NCBI GenBank assembly: GCA_963805455.1
Contig: CAWDUJ010000001.1
Span: 124,001-188,000 of the forward strand
From: VRUE01 sp963805455
GTDB taxonomy: Bacteria > Actinomycetota > Thermoleophilia > Solirubrobacterales > 70-9
Direction: 5' to 3'
DNA length: 64,000 nucleotides
Made by a program: the position numbers and the translations under genes. Shown in pieces: positions 24,112 to 34,805 of the stretch. The notes below the pieces were generated by a model. That model did no database searches, was not told where the DNA came from, and worked only from the letters and a program-made list of their open reading frames with translations. The number at the start of each line of letters is the position of its first letter. The stretch's first letter is position 1.

Positions 24112-27100
24112 ATGTCCCTGCGCCCACTGATCGAGATAGCCGCCGAAAACGAGCGCCTCAGCGCGCTCGCGGCCGAGCTTGCCGACGCGTCCGGCAGCGG
24201 AGAGACGGTCAGAATGCGTGCCTCGAGCACCCTGCGCCCGCTGCTGTTCGCGACGGTCCTCGAGGACGATCGCGGCCTCGCCGGGCGGCCGGCGCTCCTG
24301 GTCAGCGCCGACGACCGCTCCGCCCGCGACCTCGCCGCCGACCTCGCCGCCTACCTGGCGCCGCGCCGGGTCCGGCTCTACCCGTCGCGGGGGACCGGCT
24401 ACGCCTCGCACGTCACCCCGCCCCCGCACCTCGTCGGCCTCCGGATCGATGCCCTCGACGCGCTCCGCGGGGGCGGTGACGCGGTCGTCGTCGCCAGCGC
24501 GGTGGCGCTCGCCGAGGCCGTCCCCGACTCTTCGCTTCGGCCCGCCGGCTTCGTCGTCTCCCGTGGGGACGAGGTCGACCTCGGCTCGGTCGCCGAGGAC
24601 CTGGTCGGCGCCGGCTACGAACGGGTCGAGCAGGTCGAGGAGCGAGGCCAGTTCGCGATCCGCGGCGGGATCCTCGACGTCTTCGGCGCGACCGAGGAGC
24701 GCGCCGTCAGGGTCGAGCTGTTCGGCGAGGAGGTCGACTCGATGCGCTGGTTCTCGACCTTCACCCAGCGCTCGCTCGGCGAGGCCGAGCGAGTCGAGCT
24801 GGCGCCGGCGGCAGAGCTCGACGTCGAGCACCGCGAGCTCGCCGAGCTGGCGGCGATGGAGGCCGCCGAGCAGGGGGGGGAGGCGCCCAGCCTCGCTGAG
24901 GTCCTCCCGCTCGAGCAGTTCGGCGCCCCGCTCGACCTCGTCCCCGAGGAGGCCGCCGTGATCCTCACCGCCGCCGAGGAGATCGAGCCTGCCCTCCGCG
25001 ACCACTGGGACGACGTCACGACCGCGATGCACGCCGACGACGCCCGGCACCTCTACGTCGACGTCTCCGCCCCCCTCGCCGACCGCGCCCTGCTCTCGGT
25101 CACCGGACCCGGCGACGACGGCGAGGACGCGTTCCGCGCCTCGCGGGCGGAGTCACCCGCGCGAAGCATCAAGGAGGCAGAGGGCGAGCTGCAGAAACTG
25201 ATCCGTTCCGGATACCGCACGGTCGTCGCCTTCGACGGCCGCGGCGAGGCCGACCGCGCCCGCTATGGCCTCGACCGGGTCGACGCCTCGATCCTCGACG
25301 GCGGAGCGCTCTCTCCCGACCCCGGCCTCGCCTTTGCCGAGGCGCGGTTGCGGGAGGGATTCGTCAGCCCCGAGCTGCAGCTCGCCGTCTTCCCCTTCCG
25401 ACGGCTGGTCCACCGGCGCCGTCGGACCGCCGAGCGCGCTCCGGACGCCGGCCGCGGCCGCCTCGCGTTCAGCGAACTCCGGGTCGGGGACCACGTCGTC
25501 CACGAGGACCACGGGGTCGCCCGCTTCGCCGGCTTCGAGACCCGCGAGGTCGGCGGCGTCACCCGCGACTACCTCTACCTCGAATACAAGGGCGAGGACC
25601 GGGTCTACGTCCCCACCGACCAGCTCGAGAAGCTGAGCCGCTACATCGGCGCCGGCGGCGAGGCCGCGCTCTCGGCCCTCGGCGGCAAACGCTGGCAGAA
25701 CATGAAGGCGCGAGCCCGCCGCGCCGCGGGCGCGCTGGCTGGGGAGCTGCTCAACCTCTACGCGGAGCGCAAAACCCGGAAGGGGCACGCCTTCCCCCCT
25801 GACGGCGAGTGGCAGATGACGATGGAGGCGGCGTTTCCGTATCGCGAGACCGCCGACCAGATCGAGGCGATCGAGGCGGTCAAGGGCGACATGGAGTCCG
25901 ACCAGCCGATGGACCGCCTGGTCTGCGGCGATGTCGGTTTCGGCAAGACCGAGGTCGCGCTCCGGGCCGCGGTAAAGGCCGCCGCCGACGGCAAGCAGGT
26001 GATGGTCCTGGCGCCGACGACGATCCTCGCCCAGCAGCATTTCGGGACCTTCCGCGAGCGCCTCTCGGACCTGCCGTTCATGCTCGACTGGGTCTCGCGC
26101 CTGCGCAAGCCGGCGGAGGTCAAGGCCGTCCTCGCCGCCTACAAGGAGGGCAAGGTCGACATCCTGATCGGGACACACCGGCTGCTCTCGCGCGACGTCC
26201 GCGCCGAGGACCTGGGGCTGCTGGTCGTCGACGAGGAGCAGCGCTTCGGCGTCAAACAGAAGGAGCTGCTGCGCCAGCTGAAGCTGAAGGTCGACGTCCT
26301 CTCGCTCTCGGCGACACCGATCCCGCGCACCCTGCAGATGAGCCTCGCCGGGCTCCGCGACATCTCGGTGATCGAGACGCCCCCGGAGGGGCGGCGGCCT
26401 ATCCGCACCTACGTCGGCCCCTACGACGAGGACCTGGTCAAGCGCGCGATCGAGCGCGAGCTCGAGCGCGGGGGCCAGGCCTTCTTCCTCCACAACCGGA
26501 TCGACAGCCTGCCCGAGGTCGCCGAGCAGCTGCGCGGCCTGGTGCCGAAGGCCCGCGTCGCCGAAGCCCACGGCCAGATGGACGAGGGCGAGCTCGAGCA
26601 GGCGATGCTCGGGTTCCTCCGCGGCGACGCCGATTGCCTGGTGACGACGACGATCATCGAGTCGGGGCTCGACATCCCGACCGCCAACACGCTGATCGTC
26701 GAGCGCGCCGACAGGCTCGGCCTGGCCCAGGCCTACCAGATCCGCGGCCGGGTCGGCCGGTCCCGCGAGAGGGCTTTCGCCTACCTGCTCTACCCCTCCG
26801 CCGAGACGCTGACCGAGGAGGCCTCGGCCCGGCTCTCGACCCTCGCCGACCACACCGAGCTCGGCTCCGGGTTCAAGATCGCGATGCGCGACCTCGACAT
26901 CCGCGGCGCCGGCGACCTGCTCGGCGAGGAGCAGTCGGGGCACGTCGCCGCGGTCGGCTTCGAGCTCTACTGCCAGATGATCGACGAGGCGGTGGCGGCG
27001 GCGGGGGAGGCCGAGGGGGAGGAGGCTGCCGAGCCGCTCCGCTTCGACGTCCCTGTCGACGCCTACCTGCCCGCCTCCTACATCCCGTTCGAGGCGGCGA

Positions 27101-27501
27101 AGATCGACGTCCACCGTCGCGTCGTCGCCGCCCGCGAGCCGGGGCAGCTGCGGGCGATCCGCGACGAGCTCGGCGATCGTTTCGGCCCGCTGCCGCCCGA
27201 GGCCGAGAACCTGTTGGCCCTGCAGCGGGCCCGGATCGAACTGCGGCTGGCCGGGGCCGGCAACGTCGAGCTGCGCGGCGGGCGGCTCAGCATCGTCGGT
27301 GTCGAGCTCGACTCCGAACAGGCGACGGCGCTCGGGGAGCAGGTCGAGGGGGCCCTCTACGAATGGCGCGAGAAAACCGCCTCGGTCCGGGTCGGGGACG
27401 ATCCCGGCGAGCGCCTCGACGCAGTTCTGGCGATGGCCGGCGCCCTGCGTGATGCGTTGAGCGCAAATTTAGCCGGAAAAGATATGCTCCCCGCCTCGTG
27501 A
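24112..27501 (+). CDS. mfd: Mfd, transcription-repair coupling factor
   Basis: 1129 residues. Mfd removes RNA polymerase stalled at DNA damage and recruits UvrA. Domains in order: UvrB-like N-terminal modules (~1-330), the RNAP-binding CarD-like RID (~455-550, VGDHVVHEDHGVARFAGFET), and the RecG-like translocase with Walker A CGDVGFGKTEVALRAA (~605), DEEQRFG, SATPIPRTL, ESGLDIPTANTLIVERAD and the QxxGRxGR motif (QIRGRVGRS). A TRCF C-terminal domain follows. ATG 24112 (MSLRPLIEIA) is chosen; longer in-frame readings upstream run into the divergent promoter region. Its stop overlaps the SurA-like GTG. Confidence 0.96.
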   Translation: MSLRPLIEIAAENERLSALAAELADASGSGETVRMRASSTLRPLLFATVLEDDRGLAGRPALLVSADDRSARDLAADLAAYLAPRRVRLYPSRGTGYASHVTPPPHLVGLRIDALDALRGGGDAVVVASAVALAEAVPDSSLRPAGFVVSRGDEVDLGSVAEDLVGAGYERVEQVEERGQFAIRGGILDVFGATEERAVRVELFGEEVDSMRWFSTFTQRSLGEAERVELAPAAELDVEHRELAELAAMEAAEQGGEAPSLAEVLPLEQFGAPLDLVPEEAAVILTAAEEIEPALRDHWDDVTTAMHADDARHLYVDVSAPLADRALLSVTGPGDDGEDAFRASRAESPARSIKEAEGELQKLIRSGYRTVVAFDGRGEADRARYGLDRVDASILDGGALSPDPGLAFAEARLREGFVSPELQLAVFPFRRLVHRRRRTAERAPDAGRGRLAFSELRVGDHVVHEDHGVARFAGFETREVGGVTRDYLYLEYKGEDRVYVPTDQLEKLSRYIGAGGEAALSALGGKRWQNMKARARRAAGALAGELLNLYAERKTRKGHAFPPDGEWQMTMEAAFPYRETADQIEAIEAVKGDMESDQPMDRLVCGDVGFGKTEVALRAAVKAAADGKQVMVLAPTTILAQQHFGTFRERLSDLPFMLDWVSRLRKPAEVKAVLAAYKEGKVDILIGTHRLLSRDVRAEDLGLLVVDEEQRFGVKQKELLRQLKLKVDVLSLSATPIPRTLQMSLAGLRDISVIETPPEGRRPIRTYVGPYDEDLVKRAIERELERGGQAFFLHNRIDSLPEVAEQLRGLVPKARVAEAHGQMDEGELEQAMLGFLRGDADCLVTTTIIESGLDIPTANTLIVERADRLGLAQAYQIRGRVGRSRERAFAYLLYPSAETLTEEASARLSTLADHTELGSGFKIAMRDLDIRGAGDLLGEEQSGHVAAVGFELYCQMIDEAVAAAGEAEGEEAAEPLRFDVPVDAYLPASYIPFEAAKIDVHRRVVAAREPGQLRAIRDELGDRFGPLPPEAENLLALQRARIELRLAGAGNVELRGGRLSIVGVELDSEQATALGEQVEGALYEWREKTASVRVGDDPGERLDAVLAMAGALRDALSANLAGKDMLPAS

Positions 27502-28835
27502 GTCCGAATCAGGGCAGGAGATCCGCCTCTGGGAAAGGCGGGAAGAAGGGCGCCTCGGCCAAACGTGCCGCGGACCCGGCTGCGCTGCGCCGTCTCGCGA
27601 TCCTCATCTTCGCCGCTCTCTTCGTCGTCCTCTTCGTGGTCGTCGCCGTCGCCGAGGGCATCGGTGACCCGAGCATCCCCGATGGCGACGTCGCCGTGAT
27701 CGAAGACGCGCCGAGCGGCGAAGGCAACATCAGCGAAAAGGAATTCGACAAAGCGCTCAAACAGTCCGCGGCACAGAGCGGGAAAAAAGAAACTCCGAAA
27801 CCGGGCGACCCCCAGTACGACGAACTGAAGGAAGCAGCTCTCGGAAGCCTGCTCGACGCGGCCTGGTTGAAGGGCGAGGCCGCCGAGAGGGGCATCACGG
27901 TGACCAAGGCCGAAGTCAGCAAAGAATTCCAAAAACTGAAAAAAGAAAACTTCAAAACCGAAGCCGAATACGAAAAATTCCTCAAAGAATCGGAATTCAC
28001 CCAGGCCGACGTCGACTCCCGTGTGGAACTGACGATTCTCAGCAACGAAATCCAGAAACAGATCACCGAAGGGTCTTCGTCGCCGAGCCAGAGCGAAATC
28101 GAAAACTATTACGACGCCGCCCTCGCCACCCAGTTCACCCAGCCGGAAACCCGCGACATCCGCCTCGTCGTCAACAAAGACAAGACGAAAGCCGAATCGG
28201 CCCTCGCGGACCTGAAATCGGACGACTCGCCGAAAAACTGGAAAAAAGTCGCGAAAACATACTCCGAAGACGAACTGAGCAAGTCCAAAGGCGGGTTCCA
28301 GAAAGGCATCGCCGCCGGCGTCCTCGAAGAACCGCTGAACGAAGACCTGTTCAACGCCCCCGAACACCAGGTCGAAGGGCTCATCAAGACCGAACGGGGC
28401 TACAACATCTTCGAGGTCACCAACACAACCGAAGAAAGCCAGCAGGAACTGAAGACGGTCGAATCGCAGATCAAATCCCAGCTCGAACAGCAAGGGGAAC
28501 AGGAATCGTTCACGGCGTTCGTCGCCAACTACTCGAGCAAGTGGAAATCCCGCACCTTCTGCGCCGACGGCTTCGTGATCGAACGCTGCGCCAACTTTGA
28601 GGCCGAAGCGCACCCCCAGACAGCGCCCCCGGCCTGCTACGAAGAGAACCCCAAAACACCCGCCGAAGCCTGCCCCGCACCCGTCTTCCAGCTGATCCCG
28701 GCGATGCCCGGGACGGTGTCGCCGGTCGAACCGCGCGGGACCCCGTTGGCCCAGCGTCCGATCCCGGCTTCCGGTCAGGAAGCACCGCCGACGGCGCCGG
28801 GCGGGACGACGATCCCGACGACGCCCACTCCGTAG
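27498..28835 (+). CDS. SurA/PrsA-like peptidyl-prolyl isomerase, membrane-anchored
   Basis: 445 residues, GTG start overlapping the mfd stop. A basic N-terminus precedes one membrane anchor (LAILIFAALFVVLFVVVAVA). The extracellular part has a SurA_N-like helical region and a parvulin/rotamase-like region (~200-320: YYDAALATQFTQPETRDIRL, KSKGGFQKGIAAG, APEHQVEGLIKTERGYNIFE). A Cys/Pro-rich C-terminal tail follows. It probably folds exported proteins outside the membrane. Codons strongly favour GAA and AAA, unlike mfd and eno on either side. Confidence 0.82.
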   Translation: MSPNQGRRSASGKGGKKGASAKRAADPAALRRLAILIFAALFVVLFVVVAVAEGIGDPSIPDGDVAVIEDAPSGEGNISEKEFDKALKQSAAQSGKKETPKPGDPQYDELKEAALGSLLDAAWLKGEAAERGITVTKAEVSKEFQKLKKENFKTEAEYEKFLKESEFTQADVDSRVELTILSNEIQKQITEGSSSPSQSEIENYYDAALATQFTQPETRDIRLVVNKDKTKAESALADLKSDDSPKNWKKVAKTYSEDELSKSKGGFQKGIAAGVLEEPLNEDLFNAPEHQVEGLIKTERGYNIFEVTNTTEESQQELKTVESQIKSQLEQQGEQESFTAFVANYSSKWKSRTFCADGFVIERCANFEAEAHPQTAPPACYEENPKTPAEACPAPVFQLIPAMPGTVSPVEPRGTPLAQRPIPASGQEAPPTAPGGTTIPTTPTP

Positions 28836-28864
28836 CTCCACCGCGCCACTAGACTGCCGCTCCC

Positions 28865-30163
<1,299 letters not shown>

Positions 30164-30196
30164 AGGAATGCGGGGCCCGGCCGCGTAGCACCGGGT

Positions 30197-30586
30197 ATGG
30201 CAGCACGCGCCAACGCGGGGAGGACGACCGCCCGGCAGTCGCGTCCTCGCCCCGCCAAAGGCCGCAAACCGGCAGCCCGCCGCAAACCGGGCGCCCGCCG
30301 CGGCCAGAGCCGGATCCAGTGGGATCGGGTCGGCCGGATCGCGCTGACGCTGGTCCTCGTCGCGGTCCTCTATTCCTATCTGCACCCGGCGATCGACCTG
30401 GTCAAGACCTACACCGCGACCACGGCCGCCAAAGCCGAGTTCCACAAGATGCTGGCCGAAAACAAGCGTCTGCACCGCCGCGTCCAGTCCTCCGACGACC
30501 CGGTCGCGATCGCCCGGCGGGCCCGCGCCCAGGGCCTGCTCGCCGAAGGCGAGAGGCCGCTCGTCGTCCGCGACCTGAAGCCCTGA
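30197..30586 (+). CDS. FtsB/DivIC-like septum formation initiator
   Basis: 129 residues: a very basic N-terminal cytoplasmic tail (~43 residues), one membrane helix (VGRIALTLVLVAVLYSYL) and an extracytoplasmic coiled-coil (TTAAKAEFHKMLAENKRLHRRVQ) ending with a conserved DDPVAIARRARAQGLLAEGERP segment. These are the features of divisome proteins FtsB/DivIC, which bridge FtsQ and FtsL and stimulate septal peptidoglycan synthesis. It lies just after eno, as in Mycobacterium and Streptomyces. Confidence 0.82.
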   Translation: MAARANAGRTTARQSRPRPAKGRKPAARRKPGARRGQSRIQWDRVGRIALTLVLVAVLYSYLHPAIDLVKTYTATTAAKAEFHKMLAENKRLHRRVQSSDDPVAIARRARAQGLLAEGERPLVVRDLKP

Positions 30587-30614
30587 GTCTCCGCGTAGCG
30601 GGGGTGACACGGCC

Positions 30615-32816
30615 GTGATCGGCGCCGGCACCTACGTTCTCGCCGTGGCGTTGCTCGCGGCCGTCGTCGTCCCGGTCGGGTTCTGCGCCGTCCGGGTCCG
30701 CCGTCGCCTCCTCCCCGAGTGGGAGGGCGCCCCGGCCCACCTCGTCGAGACGATCCTCGCCGTGACAATCCTGATCCTCCTCGCCGAGATTCTCGGCACC
30801 TTGCAGGTTCTTTACGCCTGGACCCTCGTTGTCTGTTCGCTGGGGTCGGCGACCGCGATCGCGCTGTTCCTCGAGGGAGATCGTGAGGTCTCTCCCGCGG
30901 GTGGCGCCGGTGGAGGGGGGGTGAGGACGACCTCGCCCGCAATCCCCCCCTCCACCGGCGACAGGACCCGCGAGCCAGGCCTCCTCATGTCCCTGATCAC
31001 CGTGGGCGTGATCGCCGTCGTGTTCGCCCACTGGGGTCTGACCGCCAAGGATGCCCTCGACCGCGGCATCTTCAACTTCGACTCCCTCTGGTACCACATG
31101 CCCTACGCGGTCGATTTCGCCAAGGGCCACTCGGTCACCGGCTACACCTACACCGAGACCGTCCTCACCAACTGGTTCTACCCGCAGAACTCGGAGCTGC
31201 TGCACGGGATCGGAATCCTCCTCACCGAGCGCGACACGCTCTCGCTGTTCCTCAACTTCGGCTGGCTGGCGGTCGCGTTCCTCTCCGCCTGGTGCATAGG
31301 TCGGCCGTACGACCGTGGCCCGCTCTGCGTCGCCGCGGCCGCGATCGTCCTCGAGTGCCACACCCTGGTCGTCCGCGAGCCCGGGGCCGCGAAGAACGAC
31401 CTCGTCGCTGCGGCACTGATCCTGGCCGCGATCGCGATCCTCCTCAACGCCGCCACGGCGAACGGCGCCAGGGGCCGCACCGTCGTCCTCGGCTGGCCGC
31501 TCGCCGCGGCAGGGCTTGCCGTCGGGCTCGCGGTCGGGACCAAGGTGACCGCGCTGGCGATGGCGGCGGCGCTGACGGTAGTCGTGATTGCGATGGCGCC
31601 GGCCGGGAGGCGCCGGGCCGCCGCCACCTGGTGGTTCCTGTCAGCGCTCGCCGCCGGCGGCTACTGGTTCCTGCGAAATCTGATCGCGACAGGCAACCCA
31701 CTGCCCCAGGTCGAGCATCTGGGGCCGATCGACCTGCCCCATCCGGAGCGCCTGCAGTCGGGCCGTCCAGACCACAGCATCCTCCACTACGCCACCGACA
31801 CCGGGATCTGGCGCGACTACTTCGGCCCCGGCCTCGACAACGCCTTCGGGGCGCTGTGGCCGATCGTCGTCGTCGGGGCCGTGGTGGGCGCCGCCGTGGC
31901 CCTTCTCTGGGGCAGGGAGAGGGTCCTGCGCGGGGTCGGGGCGGTGGCGCTGTTCGGGATGGCCGCCTACCTGGTCACTCCGCTTGGCGCCGCCGGCGCC
32001 GAGGGCGAACCCGTCGGCTTCGCGATCAACATCCGCTTCGTCCTGCCGGCTCTGCTCGCGGGCGTGGTGCTGCTGCCGCTGGCTCCGATCCTCGACGACC
32101 GCCGGCGCCAGTGGATCGCGCTCGGCGCACTGCTGGCGGTGCTTGTGGCGACCGACCGGACCGACGCGGTCCTCCGCGACCCCTCGCGCCTGTTCGGGCT
32201 GCTGGTGGCGGCGCTCGCGGTTCTGATCCCCGCCGCCCTGATCTATGCCCTGGTGCACCGCCCGGCACCGCGGGCGGCCGTCCTCGCTGCGTTCGCCGGA
32301 CTGGCGCTGCTCGTCGCCGCGATCGGATACCCGGTCCAGCGCCACTACCTCGGCGATCGCTTCGAGGCCGGCTCGGGGATCCCGGGAATGGACCTCGATC
32401 CCGCCTACGCCTGGGCCCGCGATACCACGGACGCCCGGATCGGCCTCGTCGGCTCGTCGGCCGGCTTCCTCGGCTACGGCTTCTACGGAACCGACCTCTC
32501 CAACGACGTCCAGTACCTCGGCGTCAGGGGCCCGCACGGGGCCTTCAACGCGATCCCGACCTGCTCCGAGTTCCGCGCCGCGGTCAATGACGCCGATCTC
32601 GACTACCTGGTCACTGCGCCCTTCCTCAACTACATCAACCCCGGCAACCCCGTCCCCTCACCCGAGGCGGGGTGGATGCGGGGCGAGCCCGCCGTCAGCC
32701 CGGTCGACGTCAACGGCGCGGTGACCGTGTGGCGGGTGAACGGGCCGCTCGACCCCCGGGGATGCGGGCCGGAGAATGCGCCCCTGCACCGGATCCCGCA
32801 GCAGCCGTCCTCCTGA
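30615..32816 (+). CDS. Large multi-pass membrane protein, GT-C glycosyltransferase-like
   Basis: 733 residues, GTG start. About 13-15 membrane helices with an extracellular loop after the second-third helices containing IFNFDSLWYHMPYAVDFAKG, reminiscent of the acidic (Asp) catalytic loop of lipid-sugar-dependent GT-C enzymes. A long soluble C-terminal domain (~150 residues, from YPVQRHYLGDRFEAG) ends the protein. Probably transfers sugars from a polyprenyl carrier; the acceptor is unknown. A Pro/Gly-rich stretch with short G-run/C-run inverted repeats interrupts residues ~93-118. Confidence 0.6.
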   Translation: MIGAGTYVLAVALLAAVVVPVGFCAVRVRRRLLPEWEGAPAHLVETILAVTILILLAEILGTLQVLYAWTLVVCSLGSATAIALFLEGDREVSPAGGAGGGGVRTTSPAIPPSTGDRTREPGLLMSLITVGVIAVVFAHWGLTAKDALDRGIFNFDSLWYHMPYAVDFAKGHSVTGYTYTETVLTNWFYPQNSELLHGIGILLTERDTLSLFLNFGWLAVAFLSAWCIGRPYDRGPLCVAAAAIVLECHTLVVREPGAAKNDLVAAALILAAIAILLNAATANGARGRTVVLGWPLAAAGLAVGLAVGTKVTALAMAAALTVVVIAMAPAGRRRAAATWWFLSALAAGGYWFLRNLIATGNPLPQVEHLGPIDLPHPERLQSGRPDHSILHYATDTGIWRDYFGPGLDNAFGALWPIVVVGAVVGAAVALLWGRERVLRGVGAVALFGMAAYLVTPLGAAGAEGEPVGFAINIRFVLPALLAGVVLLPLAPILDDRRRQWIALGALLAVLVATDRTDAVLRDPSRLFGLLVAALAVLIPAALIYALVHRPAPRAAVLAAFAGLALLVAAIGYPVQRHYLGDRFEAGSGIPGMDLDPAYAWARDTTDARIGLVGSSAGFLGYGFYGTDLSNDVQYLGVRGPHGAFNAIPTCSEFRAAVNDADLDYLVTAPFLNYINPGNPVPSPEAGWMRGEPAVSPVDVNGAVTVWRVNGPLDPRGCGPENAPLHRIPQQPSS

Positions 32817-32843
32817 CGGGCGCCGCTGGGTAATCTCAGCGCA

Positions 32844-33173
32844 ATGAGCGGCTACTCGTTGGAGAACGGGCTCTTCCAGTGGGAGGACGGCAGGCGCGTG
32901 CTCGACGGGCTCCGCGACGACCCCGCCGAGAGGCGCCGCGCCGACCGCGTCGTCGCCGCCGTCGACGAAGAGCTGCGGCGCCGGATCGGCCCGACATTCC
33001 GCGCGATCGAGCTGGCCGAGCTCTACGCCGAGGGGACCGACCACTACATCAAGACCGCGCAGGACTCGGCCCCCGGGCTGGAGACCGATCCGCAGTCGCT
33101 GGTCGATGCGGCCTTCTGGCACTACCTGCGGAGGGCCGGCGACTTCGCCGGCGGGCGCGAGCTGATCCGATAA
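32844..33173 (+). CDS. Small helical protein, unknown
   Basis: 109 residues, ATG start, cytosolic, no signal or membrane segment. Starts SGYSLENGLFQWEDGRRVLD and contains FRAIELAELYAEGTDHY and LVDAAFWHYLRRAGDFAGG. It looks like a conserved actinobacterial alpha-helical protein but I do not recognise a named family. Its last ~52 bases overlap, on the opposite strand, the annotated end of the convergent HTH protein. Confidence 0.6.
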   Translation: MSGYSLENGLFQWEDGRRVLDGLRDDPAERRRADRVVAAVDEELRRRIGPTFRAIELAELYAEGTDHYIKTAQDSAPGLETDPQSLVDAAFWHYLRRAGDFAGGRELIR

Positions 33174-33859
33174 AACGCCGCCTCCTCCGCTCTCGCGGGG
33201 GCGCGCTCATCACAACCGGCAATCTCGCGCCCCCGCTTCCGCGTCCGGGGGCGGCTGCAGTCGCTGCTACTCGTCGCCGTCGTCGTCTCGTCGTCGGGCT
33301 CATCTGCGCCCGGGCGGCGAATGACGATCTGATCCGGCTCGATCCGGACCGTGACCTCGCGCTTCCCCGCCCAGTGCTCGAGGTAGACCGGGTTGTCCTT
33401 GACCGAGGCATCGAGCCATAGCCCGTAGCCGTCGGTTTCACCGTGGTCGAAGGTCGCTTCGATCTCTTTGCGTCTGCCGCGGCCGCCGCGGCGACCCCGT
33501 CGCCGGCGCCGCCTCGGACGGGCCTCGCTCTCGCCGCCCTCGGTCTCCTCGTCACCGTCACCGTCACCGTCATCCTCGGCCGCCTCGTCCGCCTCGGCCG
33601 CCTCGTCCTTGGACGCCTCCTCCTCGGCTTCGGCCTCGACGGTCGCGGCCTGGACCTCGGCCTCGATCTCGTCGCGGAGGTCAACACCCTCGGTGGTGCC
33701 CGCGTTCTCGTCGTCGGGCGTCAGGTCGTGCTGTTTGCGGAACTCGCGCAGCTCGGTGGCGCTGACTTCGAGCTGGTGGGCGATCCAGGCGTCGGTTCGT
33801 CCCTGGCGGACCCAGGAGCGGATCTGGTTCAGCTGTGGCTTCAGTGAGCGTCGGGCCAT
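33122..33859 (-). CDS. Putative DNA-binding protein with acidic and basic low-complexity regions
   Basis: 245 residues if the stop at 33122 is real. N-terminal ~50 residues form a helix-turn-helix-like unit (SWVRQGRTDAWIAHQLEVSA with TELREFRKQHDL). Then an Asp/Glu/Ala-rich stretch (~50-110) precedes an Arg/Gly block (RPRRRRRRGRRGGRGRR), followed by a small beta domain ATFDHGETDGYGLWLDASVK with PVYLEHWAGKREVTVRIEPD. The last ~55 residues have non-coding-like composition, span a strong hairpin and overlap the convergent gene, so the natural C-terminus may lie near 33285 or a frameshift may be present. Confidence 0.7.
   Translation of the reverse strand: MARRSLKPQLNQIRSWVRQGRTDAWIAHQLEVSATELREFRKQHDLTPDDENAGTTEGVDLRDEIEAEVQAATVEAEAEEEASKDEAAEADEAAEDDGDGDGDEETEGGESEARPRRRRRRGRRGGRGRRKEIEATFDHGETDGYGLWLDASVKDNPVYLEHWAGKREVTVRIEPDQIVIRRPGADEPDDETTTATSSSDCSRPRTRKRGREIAGCDERAPARAEEAAFYRISSRPPAKSPALRR
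33195..33236. terminator. Strong GC hairpin between convergent genes
   Basis: GCGGGGGCGCG (33195-33205) pairs perfectly with CGCGCCCCCGC (33226-33236), 20-base loop. It is placed just after the stop of the small helical protein gene (33173), as expected for a terminator. It also lies inside the C-terminal reading of the minus-strand HTH protein, which casts doubt on that protein's tail. Confidence 0.6.
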
Positions 33860-33913
33860 CGGCGGGCGAGTCTATTCAACAGCGGGCGCGGGCTGCGGGC
33901 CCGCCGTGGACAC

Positions 33914-34153
33914 CTAGGACATCAGGAATGAGAGTGCCTCGAACATCGCGGCGACGACGACCGCCACTGTGACTGTCAGGCAGACGGCGAGAACGCTGAA
34001 GCGCACCTTGCCGTGCTGCTCGTTTCGGACCATGCGGCGCTCGCGCGAGCGATTCGCCGCGCGACGGCGCAGCTGCTCGCGCCGACGGCGCTCCAACGAT
34101 GTCTCCTGCTCGAAGGCAACCTCGAACTGGGAGATGCTCTGACGCATTCGCAT
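33914..34153 (-). CDS. Small single-span membrane protein, unknown
   Basis: 79 residues from ATG 34153 (MRMRQSISQFEVAFEQE). A basic, Arg-rich helical segment SLERRRREQLRRRAANRS precedes one C-terminal membrane helix (FSVLAVCLTVTVAVVVAAMF). No enzyme motif; topology suggests an N-in protein that may scaffold or tether. Longer upstream readings enter non-coding sequence next to the nuclease gene. Confidence 0.55.
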   Translation of the reverse strand: MRMRQSISQFEVAFEQETSLERRRREQLRRRAANRSRERRMVRNEQHGKVRFSVLAVCLTVTVAVVVAAMFEALSFLMS

Positions 34154-34262
34154 AGATGAATTGGCCGGACTAAAGACCCGCCTGTGGCTGACCGTACCAA
34201 ACGTGAACGAGGACTTGCAGCCGTGCGAAGTGGCGATTCGCACGAACTCGTGCCGGCTGAGC

Positions 34263-34766
34263 CTATGGCCCACAGGCACCCCAGAGCCCGGTTCCGGCCC
34301 GTGAGGCCCTGAGCTCGAGCCGGCGCAGGAACGGGGCGTAGCGGTCGTTGGGCGGAATCGTAAGCGTCCTCGCGAGGCCGCGGCGGATGAGCATCGCGTT
34401 GACGAAGCGGTCGCCGAGATGGACATAGGCGAGGAGTCGGCCGTAGATGTCGCGCTGTTCGACCCCCGGCACGAGCCTGACCGTGCTGCCCTCGAGCAGA
34501 TGGTGGGTGAATTCGGAGGCCTGGGGGCCGTAGCACTGGACGGGTGTGTCCGGCTTGACCGTCTCGGGGGTGTCGACGCCGATCAGGCGGATGTCCTCGA
34601 CCTCCCCGCCGACCTGGGCTTCGAAGGTGTCACCGTCTACGACCCGCGTCACCGGCGCTGTCGTCGGCGCCACGTGCTCGGCATCGTCCCCCTTCTCCCA
34701 TGGTCGCACGATCAGCAGCGCGAGCACGACGATCAGAACGGCGCTGCCGACGGACTCCCTTCTCAT
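34263..34766 (-). CDS. Thermonuclease-family (SNase-like) exported nuclease
   Basis: About 167 residues with an N-terminal signal-anchor (AVLIVVLALLIV). The SNase barrel is clear: VTRVVDGDTFEAQV, IRLIGVDTPETV (catalytic Arg/Asp), EQRDIYGRLLAYVHLG (second catalytic Arg region) and NAMLIRRGLAR. Probably a calcium-dependent nuclease outside the membrane. Start ATG 34766 (MRRESVG), with another ATG nine bases upstream. Confidence 0.85.
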   Translation of the reverse strand: MRRESVGSAVLIVVLALLIVRPWEKGDDAEHVAPTTAPVTRVVDGDTFEAQVGGEVEDIRLIGVDTPETVKPDTPVQCYGPQASEFTHHLLEGSTVRLVPGVEQRDIYGRLLAYVHLGDRFVNAMLIRRGLARTLTIPPNDRYAPFLRRLELRASRAGTGLWGACGP

Positions 34767-34805
34767 CCATACCAAAGCGCGCAGGCGCCGGGTCTCTGCC
34801 CGCCG

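Noticed and set aside
25153..27114. A 653-codon minus-strand frame over mfd
   Set aside because: Shadow frame of mfd; composition follows the complementary codons.
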